64,000 nt of DNA from Arion vulgaris (lineage: Eukaryota > Mollusca > Gastropoda > Stylommatophora > Arionidae), in assembly GCA_020796225.1 (NCBI GenBank), contig CM036755.1, positions 61,124,152 to 61,188,151 on the forward strand. Direction: 5' to 3'. Below the pieces are notes generated by a model. That model saw nothing but the letters and a program-made list of their open reading frames with translations. It had not been told where the DNA came from and made no database searches. Made by a program: the position numbers and the translations under genes. This document shows positions 21,401 to 33,166 of the stretch, piece after piece. Within the stretch, counting starts at the first letter, position 1; the number at the start of each line of letters is the position of its first letter.

Positions 21401-22084
21401 ATCCAGTTGCGATGGATGCAAACGTCGTCAACATTAACGTAACATGTAATGAAGGTGACGTTGTGATTTACACAGATGGATCAGTGGTTCGTCATGAATA
21501 GTCTACATTTTCTTTTTCTGCAAGCTATGACGACGGAAAGTTCAAGGAAGCCATTGATGTATTTAGTATGACAACAAATATTGTGACAAAGGACGTATTT
21601 AAAAAATGAAATTATATTTAACTTTTTATTGGTAATTATATTGGATATTTGCGGTGACTAAGTCACTACTCTGTCTGGAGTCACAAACTATACTCATGTT
21701 TGCATTCGGAGGGATACATTGAGTATTATCCGAAAGGTGGAGGCTGGTTCGGTAGGTAAAGAATGAACTGCATCACTACAAGCGCCAACGATTTGCTGAA
21801 TTACTCTCTTCTTAGATCCAAGACACGTGGTTGACGATGGCAATGAGGGAGCAGAGAGGCTGGCTGGCTCTGCCACCATATCAGTGGATGAGCCAACATG
21901 GGTGGAATAGAGTTGGCCTTTTGAACGTCTCCATACAGTGTGGCTGCAAAAGAATATTTTCATCTAAATCAATCAACGTTAACTGCTAGATTGCCAGAGC
22001 TGGGATTGAAGATTGGAGGGGGCAGAAAACATAGCGCTACATGTACACGAGTAGGCTCACCGATCAAGATCGAACTGATATGAT
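21401..22084. other. no confident feature
   Basis: A minus-strand frame at 21,694-21,963 lacks an ATG start and has no recognisable domain. Low-complexity or repeat structure is not evident. Confidence 0.4.
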
Positions 22085-22165
22085 TAGTCGTTGGACGCTG
22101 AGATCGAAGCACCTATGGATTTGTCTGTAGTACAATGACGATATTCTAAACTGATAATTAACTAA
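22085..22165 (+). repeat. dispersed repeat R3, 3' fragment
   Basis: GTTGGACGCTGAGATCGAAG followed by GATATTCTAAACTGATAA corresponds to the last 80 bp of R3 (54,940-55,185). Strongly diverged. Confidence 0.45.
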
Positions 22166-22296
22166 CGTGATCGTAAACGAACCATAAGCTGTTGAAAATC
22201 AATAAGGGTAGGCTGCAACACTGCAGACCAGGCAACATTCATTGATAGATTATCATAAATTTACACCAAAAGCTGTTACTTTATTCAAAATTATGT

Positions 22297-22380
22297 CAGG
22301 CCCTCACCGATGCTACTGAGTTTGTGCACTACCGTTAAGATCTTCTTGTGGTCAAAAAAAAAAAATCATCAGAGCACACA
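22297..22380 (+). mobile_element. SINE-1 3' fragment
   Basis: AGGCCCTCACCGATGCTACT, GTGCACTACCGTTAAGATCT and CAGAGCACACATAGTA match the end of SINE-1, with an A run replacing the GTAAGAAAGAGATC part. It abuts a SINE-5 copy directly. Confidence 0.7.
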
Positions 22381-22383
22381 TAG

Positions 22384-22632
22384 TAAAATGAAAATCGTGA
22401 CATATCCTATAAAGAACGTAGCCATCAACCACAGTAAACGAGTCGTTGATTTTCTAGGCACCACTTATACGTTCAGTAGATTGTCATTGCTTTCAAAACG
22501 GGAGGTATATTTTTACCTTTTGTAAAATCCCACGGATACGAATTTGCTTCCAAACTTGCCCACCGTGGGGTTTGAACCAGGTATGCTAGGTTTCGTGATC
22601 GAGCTCACTACCGCTTGAGCTACAGACGCACA
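22384..22632 (-). mobile_element. SINE-5 copy
   Basis: In reverse complement: GTAGCTCAAGCGGTAGTGAG, B-box-like GGTTCAAACCC, CCCACGGTGGGCAAGTTTGG. The rest matches the 13,428 copy almost base for base through AAACGAGTCGTTGATTTTCT. Confidence 0.85.
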
Positions 22633-22724
22633 GATAGTAAGAACTTCAATTGTCCAGGTGAAGTTGTAGTAGTGAACTTCAGATGTCACAAAGAGATTAT
22701 GATTACGAATTTTTGATCTCCTGG

Positions 22725-22990
22725 GCGCCTATGTGTTGTCGGGGATCTTAATGAGAGCAAAGAATAGTAACACTGCGAACGACAAGACATATCGTAAGAG
22801 GCGACTGAAGTAGAGGATTGTACATGTCATACTAGTAAATAAAAAGCGTCGCAAAATCGGATATGCTTGCCTACTTGTAGGCGCATAACTTGCACAACGT
22901 ACAATCGCTCTTAGGCTCGAATCACATACAAATCACAAAGATTGGTTAACAAGTGGTCGATATGGAGCGTTCGAAGAAAAAGAAGAAGGA
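22725..22990 (+). mobile_element. SINE-2 copy with TSD
   Basis: Full family order from TGTGTTGTCGGGGATC to GTTCGAAGAAAAAGAAGAAG. It is flanked by GATCTCCTGG (22,715-22,724) and GATCTCTTGG (22,991-23,000), a target duplication matching at 9 of 10 positions. Confidence 0.9.
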
Positions 22991-23027
22991 GATCTCTTGG
23001 TGAAGTTATAATTAATTTATGAAGCGG

Positions 23028-23178
23028 TGATGATATTCTAGTTATGAGTTTCAGATTGTTCATATGAAGTTATAGTTGAACATCAAATTCTATGATGATA
23101 TTCTAGTTATGAATTTCAGATTGTTCATATGAAGTTAAAGTTGAACATCAGATTCCATGATGATATTCTAGTCATGAG
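23028..23178. repeat. 65-bp unit repeated about 2.3 times
   Basis: TGATGATATTCTAGTTATGA, CAGATTGTTCATATGAAG and GTTGAACATCA recur with a 65-bp period and a few substitutions. Confidence 0.9.
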
Positions 23179-23184
23179 ATTTCT

Positions 23185-23300
23185 CTCACATTTGGCGTCT
23201 TGGGCCGCTGGACGCCGCCGGATTTGTTGAGGCTAAGATCGGAACTCCTCTGGTGATGCCCTGTGTTCTATGATGATAGTTCTCTGATAACTGATTTTAT
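23185..23300 (+). repeat. dispersed repeat R3, 3' half
   Basis: GGGCCGCTGGACGCCGCCGG, ATTTGTTGAGGCTAAGATCG and GATAGTTCTCTGATAACTGA match R3 at 55,080-55,175. Confidence 0.65.
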
Positions 23301-23377
23301 TTATGTATTTAAGATGTAATGATAAAGTTATTGTTATAAGATATAAATATGATGCCTTTGTTACATTTATTAAATAC

Positions 23378-23748
23378 CATGGGCGTCCATATGTTAACAG
23401 AAATGGAGCAAATGCAACACCTGGAAAATGGATTTTATGTAAAACAGGTTCTGGCCTTCTCTATAATCGATTAGAGGGCGGCTCCCATGCAGGAGACCTA
23501 GTGTTAAATTCACATATATGCCAAGGATTTTTTATGTTGCCGGCATAATGAATAATTCTCGCCTGAACAGCTTCGCTGCGGCTGCACAAGCCATGCGGCC
23601 ATTAAATTCCTCAGGCTCTGGTCCCACCTGCCATACACCGCTCTAAAAATTGGTAACGACAGCTTCTCTATTTCCGCGTTGTAAACCACCAACTACAATT
23701 TATTTTTAACTTTGCCCCTACCTGGAACAACTTCTGTGGACGCCCATG
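23378..23748. mobile_element. MITE with CATGGGCGTCCA inverted ends
   Basis: The termini are the perfect 12-bp inverted repeats CATGGGCGTCCA (23,378-23,389) and TGGACGCCCATG (23,737-23,748). The 8-bp flanks TTAAATAC and TTAACTAC match at 7 of 8 positions. Eight-base duplications point to hAT or a similar superfamily. The 371-bp body contains a SINE-7 copy. There is no coding potential. Confidence 0.75.
23452..23655 (+). mobile_element. SINE-7 copy (tRNA-headed)
   Basis: This shares CGGCTCCCATGCAGGAGACC, AATTCACATATATGCCAAGG, GCCATGCGGCCATTAAATTC and CATACACCGCTC with 41,692-41,890. The A-box region is mutated here (TTCTCTATAATCGATTAGAG). Nested inside the MITE at 23,378-23,748. Confidence 0.7.
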
Positions 23749-24041
23749 TTAACTACATAAATTATGTTAAATATCTATATATAAACTTACGATGTGATTA
23801 TATTGTTTTAGAGACTATAAATTGTGATAAATTGATGCTCACTAACAGTAGATGTTATTAACATATGTATAAATAACAAGCAACTAGATCGATTTTCATT
23901 GATTCAATTCTCAATGTTTGTTAATGTTGTGTGATTTATTACCTGGTTATAAATTGCAATATTATAAATACAATTTAAAGAAAAGAAAACATATAGACTA
24001 GAGCTTTACAACTCGGCGCCTGTGAGATACATCCATGGCGC

Positions 24042-24208
24042 CAGTGGCGGCTCGTGGTCATTTTTCTCGGTGGGGCCAGACACAAATTTTCGGAAAAATC
24101 TTGGTTTTTGGAGTATTTTCTATTATTCGTCTATTCCGGGAAGTTATTGCCCCTTTCGAACTTTGGTGGGGCCATACCACACTAGCACTTAATGACTAGC
24201 CGCCCCTG
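24042..24208. mobile_element. 167-bp hAT MITE with TSD
   Basis: The left end is CAGTGGCGGCTCGTGGTCAT and the right end, in reverse complement, is CAGGGGCGGCTAGTCATTAA. The 8-bp flanks are CATGGCGC (24,034-24,041) and CATGACGC (24,209-24,216), matching at 7 of 8. Its ends match the larger hAT element at 13,992-15,583, so it is probably a non-autonomous derivative of that family. Confidence 0.85.
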
Positions 24209-24419
24209 CATGACGCCCTATTTTATTCCTCTTTCTTTAAAGTAAATCAGAATTTCAAGAAATAAAATTTCTAAATAACAGTATAAATCAGTTTATTTTT
24301 TATAAAGCATAATAAAAAAAAAACATGTAGTCAGGGTTAGGTTTTCATCTGTTATTGTTTTTCAAACATCTCACTGATAGCTAAATACCAAATGATTAAC
24401 ATCACTACTCTGTGTTACC

Positions 24420-24605
24420 AGAGCCAATCATGGACAATGAGCAAAGCACAGTCGCAAAACATACATAATGTGAAATGTGATGCCTAGGAAAAGTTACCAA
24501 CACTACCAGGAAAGACAGGGTCACCAACATCAGCATAAGAAAGAATACTGGGACAGAATCTTGCTTGAATTACATTGAGAAGAAAAAGATTGACCTTCGA
24601 CTAGC
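24420..24605 (+). mobile_element. LINE-derived fragment
   Basis: Inverted relative of 590-765, sharing GGACAATGAGCAAAGCACAG, AGGAAAGACAGGGTCACCAA and GAATTACATTGAGAA. No frame survives. Bases 24,209-24,419 are AT-rich. Confidence 0.55.
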
Positions 24606-24783
24606 AAGGCAATAAAATAAGTTATATTATTGTAGTTGCCCCACGGCGTCCAAGCATCCACAGTCATTAGTCAGATCGCCCGAGCGTTCTGGGACGCAAC
24701 TGCAACTTTTAAGTTGTATAATGTATTTTCTATTATTATTGCCCTTAGCTCGTTGTTTAAACTGTTCAGAATGCGAGTCGGCG

Positions 24784-24938
24784 ATCTCTGTGGCGTATTA
24801 TTTAGGTGCTCGTCTCTCGTGCCAAAGGTCTCAGGTTCGTTCCCTCGAGAAGTTATCTAGATACTTTTCCAGAGATCCCCGATCTCAGTGTAGGTGAACT
24901 CGAGATCCTAGTCGTATCGGGGATGGACGATAAAACGT
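24784..24938 (+). mobile_element. SINE-1 5' part, 3'-truncated
   Basis: Head TGTGGCGTATTATTTAGGTG and CTCGTCTCTCGTGCCAAAGG, with the B-box-like CAGGTTCGTTCCCTCG. It runs through CCAGAGATCCCCGATCTCAG to GGACGATAAAACGTAGG and then switches abruptly into an inverted R1 copy. Confidence 0.85.
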
Positions 24939-25130
24939 AGGTGGCGTATAGACCAGTATATAACAACGTTGGACAGCTCCGGTCACAAGGGTCTAAAGTC
25001 GAAGAATTCACTTCATAGCACCGAGTTTTACCCCATACGGTACGGTCCGTCTCCGCAGAAATAGAGCTCCACCAACCTAGAGTATTGTACGTAACACACA
25101 CTCCGTAGCTCCGTCAAACAATTCGAGAAT
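24939..25130 (-). repeat. dispersed repeat R1 joined to the SINE-1 fragment
   Basis: GACCGTACCGTATGGGGTAA (in reverse complement), AATTCACTTCATAGCACCGA and CACACACTCCGTAGCTCCGT correspond to 19,780-19,960 inverted. The junction with SINE-1 at about 24,938 has no spacer. Confidence 0.6.
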
Positions 25131-25159
25131 CTCAAAATCACATAGTGATCACCAGTTCT

Positions 25160-28100
25160 ATTAAACAACTAAGCTTATCAGTTCTCATCTACATAATTTA
25201 CTGAAATCATCTCATAGTTTTACTGTGTCTCACATACAGTTTTACTGTCAGTCATCATCTTTGCAAAGTTAAATTACTGATACATAGTTTTATCAACGTG
25301 ACCATCTACATACTTTTAGCTGCACGTCTCTTGAAATGTATCATTACTGTAGTTTGTACATAAGTCTCATTAAGTGTTTGACACAGTCTCCATCCACTAT
25401 GTTTTACTCAGTCTCCATCACATAGTTTTACTGAAGTCTCCATCTACATAGTTTTACTCAGTCTATCTACATAGTTTTACTTCAGTCTCCATCTACATAG
25501 TTTTACTGCAGTCTCCATCTACATAGTTTTACTACAGTCTCCATCTACATAGTTTTACTACAGTCTCCATCTACATAGTTTTACTGCAGTCTCCATCTAC
25601 ATAGTTTTACTGCAGTCTCCATCTACATAGTTTTACTACAGTCTCCATCTACATAGTTTTACTACAGTCTCCATCTACATAGTTTTACTACAGTCTCCAT
25701 CTACATAGTTTTACTAGTCTCCATCTACATAGTTTACTCAGTCTCCATCAATAGTTTTACTAGTCTCCATCTAATAGTTTTACTCAGTCTCCATCTACAT
25801 AGTTTTACTACAGTCTCCATCTACATGTTTTACTCAGTCTCCATCTACATAGTTTTACTACAGTCTCCATCTACATAGTTTTACTGCAGTCTCCATCTAC
25901 ATAGTTTTACTACAGTCTCCATCTACATTGTTTTACTACAGTCTCCATCTACATAGTTTTACTACAGTCTCCATCTACATAGTTTTACTTCAGTCTCCAT
26001 CTACATAGTTTTACTACAGTCTCCATCTACATAGTTTTACTGCAGTCTCCATCTACATAGTTTTACTACAGTCTCCATCTACATAGTTTTACTACAGTCT
26101 CCATCTACATAGTTTTACTACAGTCTCCATCTACATAGTTTTACTGCAGTCTCCATCTAAATAGTTTTACTACAGTCTCCATCTACATAGTTTTACTACA
26201 GTCTCCATCTACATAGTTTTACTACAGTCTCCATCTACATAGTTTTACTGCAGTCTCCATCTATATAGTTTTACTACAGTCTCCATCTACATAGTTTTAC
26301 TACAGTCTCCATCTACATAGTTTTACTTCAGTCTCCATCTACATAGTTTTACTACAGTCTCCATCTACATAGTTTTACTTCAGTCTCCATCTACATAGTT
26401 TTACTACAGTCTCCATCTACATAGTTTTACTGCAGTCTCCATCTACATAGTTTTACTACAGTCTCCATCTACATAGTTTTACTGCAGTCTCCATCTACAT
26501 AGTTTTACTACAGTCTCCATCTACATAGTTTTACTGCAGTCTCCATCTAATAGTTTTACTCAGTCTCCATCTACATAGTTTTACTACAGTCTCCATCTCA
26601 TGTTCACATCTACATAGTTTTACTACAGTCTCCATCTACATAGTTTTACTACAGTCTCCATCTACATAGTTTTACTTCAGTCTCCATCTACATAGTTTTA
26701 CTTCAGTCTCCATCTACATAGTTTTACTACAGTCTCCATCTACATAGTTTTACTACAGTCTCCATCTACATAGTTTTACTACAGTCTCCATCTACATAGT
26801 TTTACTGCAGTCTCCATCTACATAGTTTTACTACAGTCTCCATCTACATAGTTTTACTACAGTCTCCATCTACATAGTTTTACTACAGTCTCCATCTACA
26901 TAGTTTTACTACAGTCTCCATCTACATAGTTTTACTACAGTCTCCATTCTACATAGTTTTACTACAGTCTCCATCTACATAGTTTTACTACAGTCTCCAT
27001 CTACATAGTTTTACTGCAGTCTCCATCTATAGTTACTAGTCCATTATAGTTTTACTGCAGTCTCCATCTACATAGTTTTACTACAGTCTCCATCTACATA
27101 GTTTTACTACAGTCTCCATCTACATAGTTTTACTACAGTCTCCATCTAAATAGTTTTACTACAGTCTCCATCTACATAGTTTTACTGCAGTCTCCATCTA
27201 CATTGTTTTACTACAGTCTCCATCTACATAGTTTTACTACAGTCTCCATCTACATGTTTACTACAGTCTCCATCTAAATAGTTTTACTACAGTCTCCATC
27301 TACATAGTTTTACTACAGTCTCCATCTACATTGTTTTACTACAGTCTCCATCTATATAGTTTTACTGCAGTCTCCATCTACATAGTTTTACTGCAGTCTC
27401 CATCTACATAGTTTTACTACAGTCTCCATCTCATATTACTGCAGTCTCCATCTACTGTTACAGTCTCCATCTACATAGTTTTACTGCAGTCTCCATCTAC
27501 AGTAGCCATATGTTTTACTACAGTCTCCATCTATATAGTTTTACTACAGTCTCCATCTACATAGTTTTACTTCAGTCTCCATCTACATAGTTTTACTGCA
27601 GTCTCCATCTACATAGTTTTACTACAGTCTCCATCTACATAGTTTTACTGCAGTCTCCATCTACATAGTTTTACTACAGTCTCCATCTACATAGTTTTAC
27701 TGCAGTCTCCATCTATATTGTTTTACTGCAGTCTCCATCTACATAGTTTTACTGCAGTCTCCATCTACATAGTTTTACTGCAGTCTCCATCTATATAGTT
27801 TTACTACAGTCTCCATCTACATAGTTTTACTTCAGTCTCCATCTACATAGTTTTACTGCAGTCTCCATCTACATAGTTTTACTACAGTCTCCATCTACAT
27901 AGTTTTACTGCAGTCTCCATCTACATAGTTTTACTACAGTCTCCATCTACATAGTTTTACTGCAGTCTCCATCTACATAGTTTTACTGCAGTCTCCATCT
28001 ACATAGTTTTACTGCAGTCTCCATCTACATAGTTTTACTGCAGTCTCCATCTACATAGTTTTACTGCAGTCTCCATCTAAATAGTTTTACTGCAGTCTCC

Positions 28101-31100
28101 ATCTACATAGTTTTACTGCAGTCTCCATCTACATAGTTTTACTGCAGTCTCCATCTACATAGTTTTACTGCAGTCTCCATCTACATAGTTTTACTGCAGT
28201 CTCCATCTACTAGTTTACTGCAGTCTCCATCTACATAGTTTTACTACAGTCTCCATCTACATAGTTTTACTGCAGTCTCCATCTACATAGTTTTACTGCA
28301 GTCTCCATCTACATAGTTTTACTGCAGTCTCCATCTACATAGTTTTACTGCAGTCTCCATCTACATAGTTTTACTACAGTCTCCATCTACATAGTTTTAC
28401 TGCAGTCTCCATCTACATAGTTTTACTGCAGTCTCCATCTACATAGTTTTACTGCAGTCTCCATCTACATAGTTTTACTGCAGTCTCCATCTACATAGTT
28501 TTACTACAGTCTCCATCTACATAGTTTTACTACAGTCTCCATCTACATAGTTTTACTACAGTCTCCATCTACATAGTTTTACTACAGTCTCCATCTATAT
28601 AGTTTTACTACAGTCTCCATCTACATAGTTTTACTGCAGTCTCCATCTACATAGTTTTACTACAGTCTCCATCTACATAGTTTTACTACAGTCTCCATCT
28701 ACATAGTTTTACTACAGTCTCCATCTACATTGTTTTACTACAGTCTCCATCTACATAGTTTTACTACAGTCTCCATCTACATAGTTTTACTACAGTCTCC
28801 ATCTACATTGTTTTACTACAGTCTCCATCTACATAGTTTTACTACAGTCTCCATCTACATTGTTTTACTACAGTCTCCATCTACATAGTTTTACTACAGT
28901 CTCCATCTACATAGTTTTACTACAGTCTCCATCTACATAGTTTTACTACAGTCTCCATCTACATTGTTTTACTTCAGTCTCCATCTACATAGTTTTACTA
29001 CAGTCTCCATCTACATAGTTTTACTGCAGTCTCCATCTACATTGTTTTACTACAGTCTCCATCTACATAGTTTTACTTCAGTCTCCATCTACATAGTTTT
29101 ACTACAGTCTCCATCTACATAGTTTTACTACAGTCTCCATCTACATAGTTTTACTACAGTCTCCATCTACATAGTTTTACTACAGTCTCCATCTATATTG
29201 TTTTACTTCAGTCTCCATCTACATAGTTTTACTACAGTCTCCATCTACATAGTTTTACTACAGTCTCCATCTACATAGTTTTACTACAGTCTCCATCTAC
29301 ATAGTTTTACTACAGTCTCCATCTACATAGTTTTACTACAGTCTCCATCTACATAGTTTTACTACAGTCTCCATCTACATAGTTTTACTACAGTCTCCAT
29401 CTACATTGTTTTACTACAGTCTCCATCTACATAGTTTTACTACAGTCTCCATCTACATAGTTTTACTACAGTCTCCATCTACATAGTTTTACTACAGTCT
29501 CCATCTACATAGTTTTACTACAGTCTCCATCTACATAGTTTTACTACAGTCTCCATCTACATAGTTTTACTACAGTCTCCATCTAAATAGTTTTACTACA
29601 GTCTCCATCTACATAGTTTTACTGCAGTCTCCATCTACTAGTTTACTACAGTTCATCTACTGTTACAGTCTCCATCTACATAGTTTTACTACAGTCTCCA
29701 TCTACATAGTTTTACTACAGTCTCCATCTAAATAGTTTTACTACAGTCTCCATCTACATAGTTTTACTACAGTCTCCATCTAATAGTTTTACTCAGTCTC
29801 CATCTACATAGTTTTACTACAGTCTCCATCTAATAGTTTTACTCAGTCTCCATCTACATAGTTTTACTACAGTCTCCATCTATATAGTTTTACTGCAGTC
29901 TCCATCTACATAGTTTTACTACAGTCTCCACATAGTTTACTTACATAGTTTTACTACAGTCTCCATCTACATAGTTTTACTACAGTCTCCATCTACATAG
30001 TTTTACTTTAGTCTCCATCTACATAGTTTTACTACAGTCTCCATCTACATAGTTTTACTACAGTCTCCATCTACATAGTTTTACTACAGTCTCCATCTAC
30101 ATAGTTTTACTACAGTCTCCATCTACATAGTTTTACTACAGTCTCCATCTACATAGTTTTACTACAGTCTCCATCTACATAGTTTCTATCTCACCAAGTT
30201 ACACAGTCTCCATATACATAGTTTTACTACAGTCTCCATCTACATAGTTTTACTACAGTCTCCATCTACATTGTTTTACTACAGTCTCCATCTACATAGT
30301 TTTACTACAGTCTCCATCTACATAGTTTTACTGAGTCTCTCATCTATATTGTTTTACTACAGTCTCCATCTACATAGTTTTACTACAGTCTCCATCTATA
30401 TAGTTTTACTGCAGTCTTCATCTATATTGTTTTACTGCAGTCTCCATCTACATAGTTTTACTACAGTCTCCATCTACATAGTTTTACTGCAGTCTCCATC
30501 TATATAGTTTTACTGCAGTCTCCATCTACATAGTTTTACTACAGTCTCCATCTACATAGTTTTACTACAGTCTCCATCTATATAGTTTTACTGCAGTCTC
30601 CATCTACATAGTTTTACTACAGTCTCCATCTACATTGTTTTACTACAGTCTCCATCTACATAGTTTTACTACAGTCTCCATCTACATAGTTTTACTACAG
30701 TCTCCATCTACATAGTTTTACTACAGTCTCCATCTACATAGTTTTACTACAGTCTCCATCTACATAGTTTTACTTCAGTCTCCATCTACATAGTTTTACT
30801 ACAGTCTCCATCTATATAGTTTTACTACAGTCTCCATCTACATAGTTTTACTACAGTCTCCATCTACATAGTTTTACTACAGTCTCCATCTATATAGTTT
30901 TACTTCAGTCTCCATCTACATAGTTTTACTACAGTCTCCATCTACATAGTTTTACTGCAGTCTCCATCTACATAGTTTTACTACAGTCTCCATCTATATA
31001 GTTTTACTACAGTCTCCATCTACATAGTTTTACTGCAGTCTCCATCTAAATAGTTTTACTACAGTCTCCATCTACATAGTTTTACTACAGTCTCCATCTA

Positions 31101-31677
31101 CATAGTTTTACTGCAGTCTCCATCTACATAGTTTTACTACAGTCTCCATCTACATAGTTTTACTACAGTCTCCATCTATATAGTTTTACTGCAGTCTCCA
31201 TCTACATAGTTTTACTACAGTCTCCATCTACATAGTTTTACTGCAGTCTCCATCTACATAGTTTACTCAGTCTCCATCTACATAGTTTTACTACAGTCTC
31301 CATCTACATAGTTTTACTGCAGTCTCCATCTACATAGTTTTACTACAGTCTCCATCTATATAGTTTTACTACAGTCTCCATCTACATAGTTTTACTACAG
31401 TCTCCATCTAAATAGTTTTACTGCAGTCTCCATCTACATAGTTTTACTGCAGTCTCCATCTACATAGTTTTACTACAGTCTCCATCTACATAGTTTTACT
31501 ACAGTCTCCATCTATATAGTTTTACTGCAGTCTCCATCTACATAGTTTTACTACAGTCTTCATCTACATAGTTTTACTACAGTCTCCATCTACATAGTTT
31601 TACTACAGTCTCCATCTACATAGTTTTACTACAGTCTCCATCTACATAGTTTTACTACAGTCTCCATCTATATTGTT
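25160..31677. repeat. 26-bp satellite-like array, ~6.3 kb
   Basis: About 240 copies of a 26-bp unit, CTCCATCTACATAGTTTTAC plus TACAGT. Variants at the second-last block are TACAG, TGCAG (creating a PstI-type CTGCAG) and TTCAG. The left edge, 25,160-25,380, is degenerate with scattered half-units. The right edge is sharp at about 31,677, where LINE sequence begins. CTGCAG units dominate 27.96-28.48 kb and CTACAG units dominate 28.5-29.6 kb. Occasional units are CATTG, TATAG or AAATAG variants. Clusters of short deletions occur at several places. No frame stays open for long. Confidence 0.97.
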
Positions 31678-31682
31678 TTTAG

Positions 31683-31965
31683 GGAGCGTTTAACAAAATG
31701 GACTTTCCAATTATGATACTCTGCTAAAATATGGGATTAATCCTTCTCTGGTGAACTGGATAGCTGTTTATTTGATGGACAGAATCGTTGCAATATTTTT
31801 AGAAACATGGATGTCGGAACCTACAGTTATATTCCAGGGATAACCGCAGGGTTTCCCTATGTCACAAGTGTTATTTAATATCTACATAGTAAATTCAGCC
31901 AAAATACGGCCAACTAGATTGTGTCGAACATTTCCTTTTACAGACGATATCTTAATATTGGATAG
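31683..31965 (+). mobile_element. LINE reverse-transcriptase fragment
   Basis: With frameshifts, the plus strand encodes motifs of the RT palm: FNKMDFPIM, LVNWIAVYLMDR, a QG(I)TAGFPMSQVLFNIYI block that corresponds to the usual PQGSPLSPxLFNIYI, and FTDDILIL in the place of YADD. The order and spacing fit an RT. It starts immediately after the 26-bp array and runs directly into the LINE-A tail. Confidence 0.65.
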
Positions 31966-32280
31966 AGAAGAAAACAAATAGATCTATCCAGAAAGAACTC
32001 AAAATCAAAGAAAATGGCTGATGCTACAAATAAGAAAGAGAAAATTGAGATATTTTGGACATATAAAAAGACATGAAGGGCTGGAGAAGACCATCATGGA
32101 AGGAGGCATACCGGCAAAGAGAAGAAGAGGAAGACCACGGAGAAGATGGATTCAGGATGTAACTCATGGTTTGAACATGACAGCTGCAGAGGCAGGGCAC
32201 CTGGCCTATGATAGAGAGAAATTCCGGAGGACTGTTGGGGTGGCAAAATTCTGCTCTGGACAAGCTATTTGATGATGATG
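31955..32280 (+). mobile_element. LINE-A 3' end
   Basis: The ORF encodes RKRKLRYFGHIKRHEGLEKT, then KRRRGRPRRRWIQDVTHGLN, then AYDREKFRRTVG, the conserved C-terminus of this clade. It ends with TTTGATGATGATGATC, the (GAT)n tail. It closely matches 20,985-21,250 (minus strand). Confidence 0.85.
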
Positions 32281-32404
32281 ATCTTAATATATTTGACTGG
32301 ACCAGATAGACAACAAATGGTTGAAGACAATCAAGCAATCATCTTGCCTTGGTTCAGGGAGTTTCGCACTCAGGTAAATCCTTAAAAGACTTTTATGTTG
32401 TAGT

Positions 32405-32668
32405 GTTCTTTGATTAATTTCAAAGTCAGTGATGAGACATAACTCACTCTCAAGACTATCCTACAGGGAACAGTTGAGGGTGGAAGAAAGAAAGTAGGGC
32501 AGAGAAAATCTTGGTTTGACAACATCAAGAGCTGGTCAGGACAGAGTTTCTGCACACTCGCTCGAGGAGTTGAAGACAGAGACTCGTGGCGTGCTTCTTG
32601 TGCTGATGTCTCCACAGTGACACCCCTACGACCCTTACGGGTTATGGGCTTTATTATTATTATTATAA
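32405..32668 (+). mobile_element. LINE-B 3' end
   Basis: The plus strand encodes GRKKVGQRKSWFDNIKSWSG, ARGVEDRDSWRASCADVS and PLRPLRVMG before the stop, then a (TTA)n tail. This is another LINE C-terminus, distinct from LINE-A. An inverted second copy with a longer (ATA)n tail lies at 37,621-37,870. The RT domain is absent. Confidence 0.8.
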
Positions 32669-33155
32669 GGGCTGGCCTACCGGAAGTCACCTTTAATCGT
32701 TCGTAGTCTGTCTTTCAAACAGCATGTTTGAACAAACAACACAACGTTTCAATCGTAGTCTTGCAGGACTTGCAGGTCGGACCACTTACCTTTATTTCCT
32801 ACGGCACCCATTGCCTAGCCTAGCAATAGCAGCGTTCTTAATCAGCACAATCAGCGAGCTATCCAAATTTCTTACGCATTTTCAAAGACGAATATATATG
32901 ACATATACTTAGTTGAAAATAATAGAAATGTGAATAGACAGAATTTGTCGAAGTGCAATTACAGATACCATTTGATGTTCTATTCATAGCCGATCTTTGA
33001 TCTTGTCTTGCGGGATAACGACAGCCTAGAGGGAAACAACCAAGTTAAACATGTTTTTGTTGCTTTTGTTGCTAAGAGACTACAAGGAAATATGAAATTA
33101 TTATTTGTGTTTTTCTGCTCTCTCTCTCTCTATTTGTCTATGTCTCTATTTCTCT
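32669..33155. other. no recognisable feature
   Basis: Unique AT-rich DNA ending in a short CT-rich run at about 33,117-33,160. No element termini or coding signatures are visible. Confidence 0.4.
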
Positions 33156-33166
33156 CTCATTTTACG

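Noticed and set aside
25160..31677. CRISPR-like array (regular repeats)
   Set aside because: There are no spacers. The 26-bp units are directly adjacent, and the window is eukaryotic.
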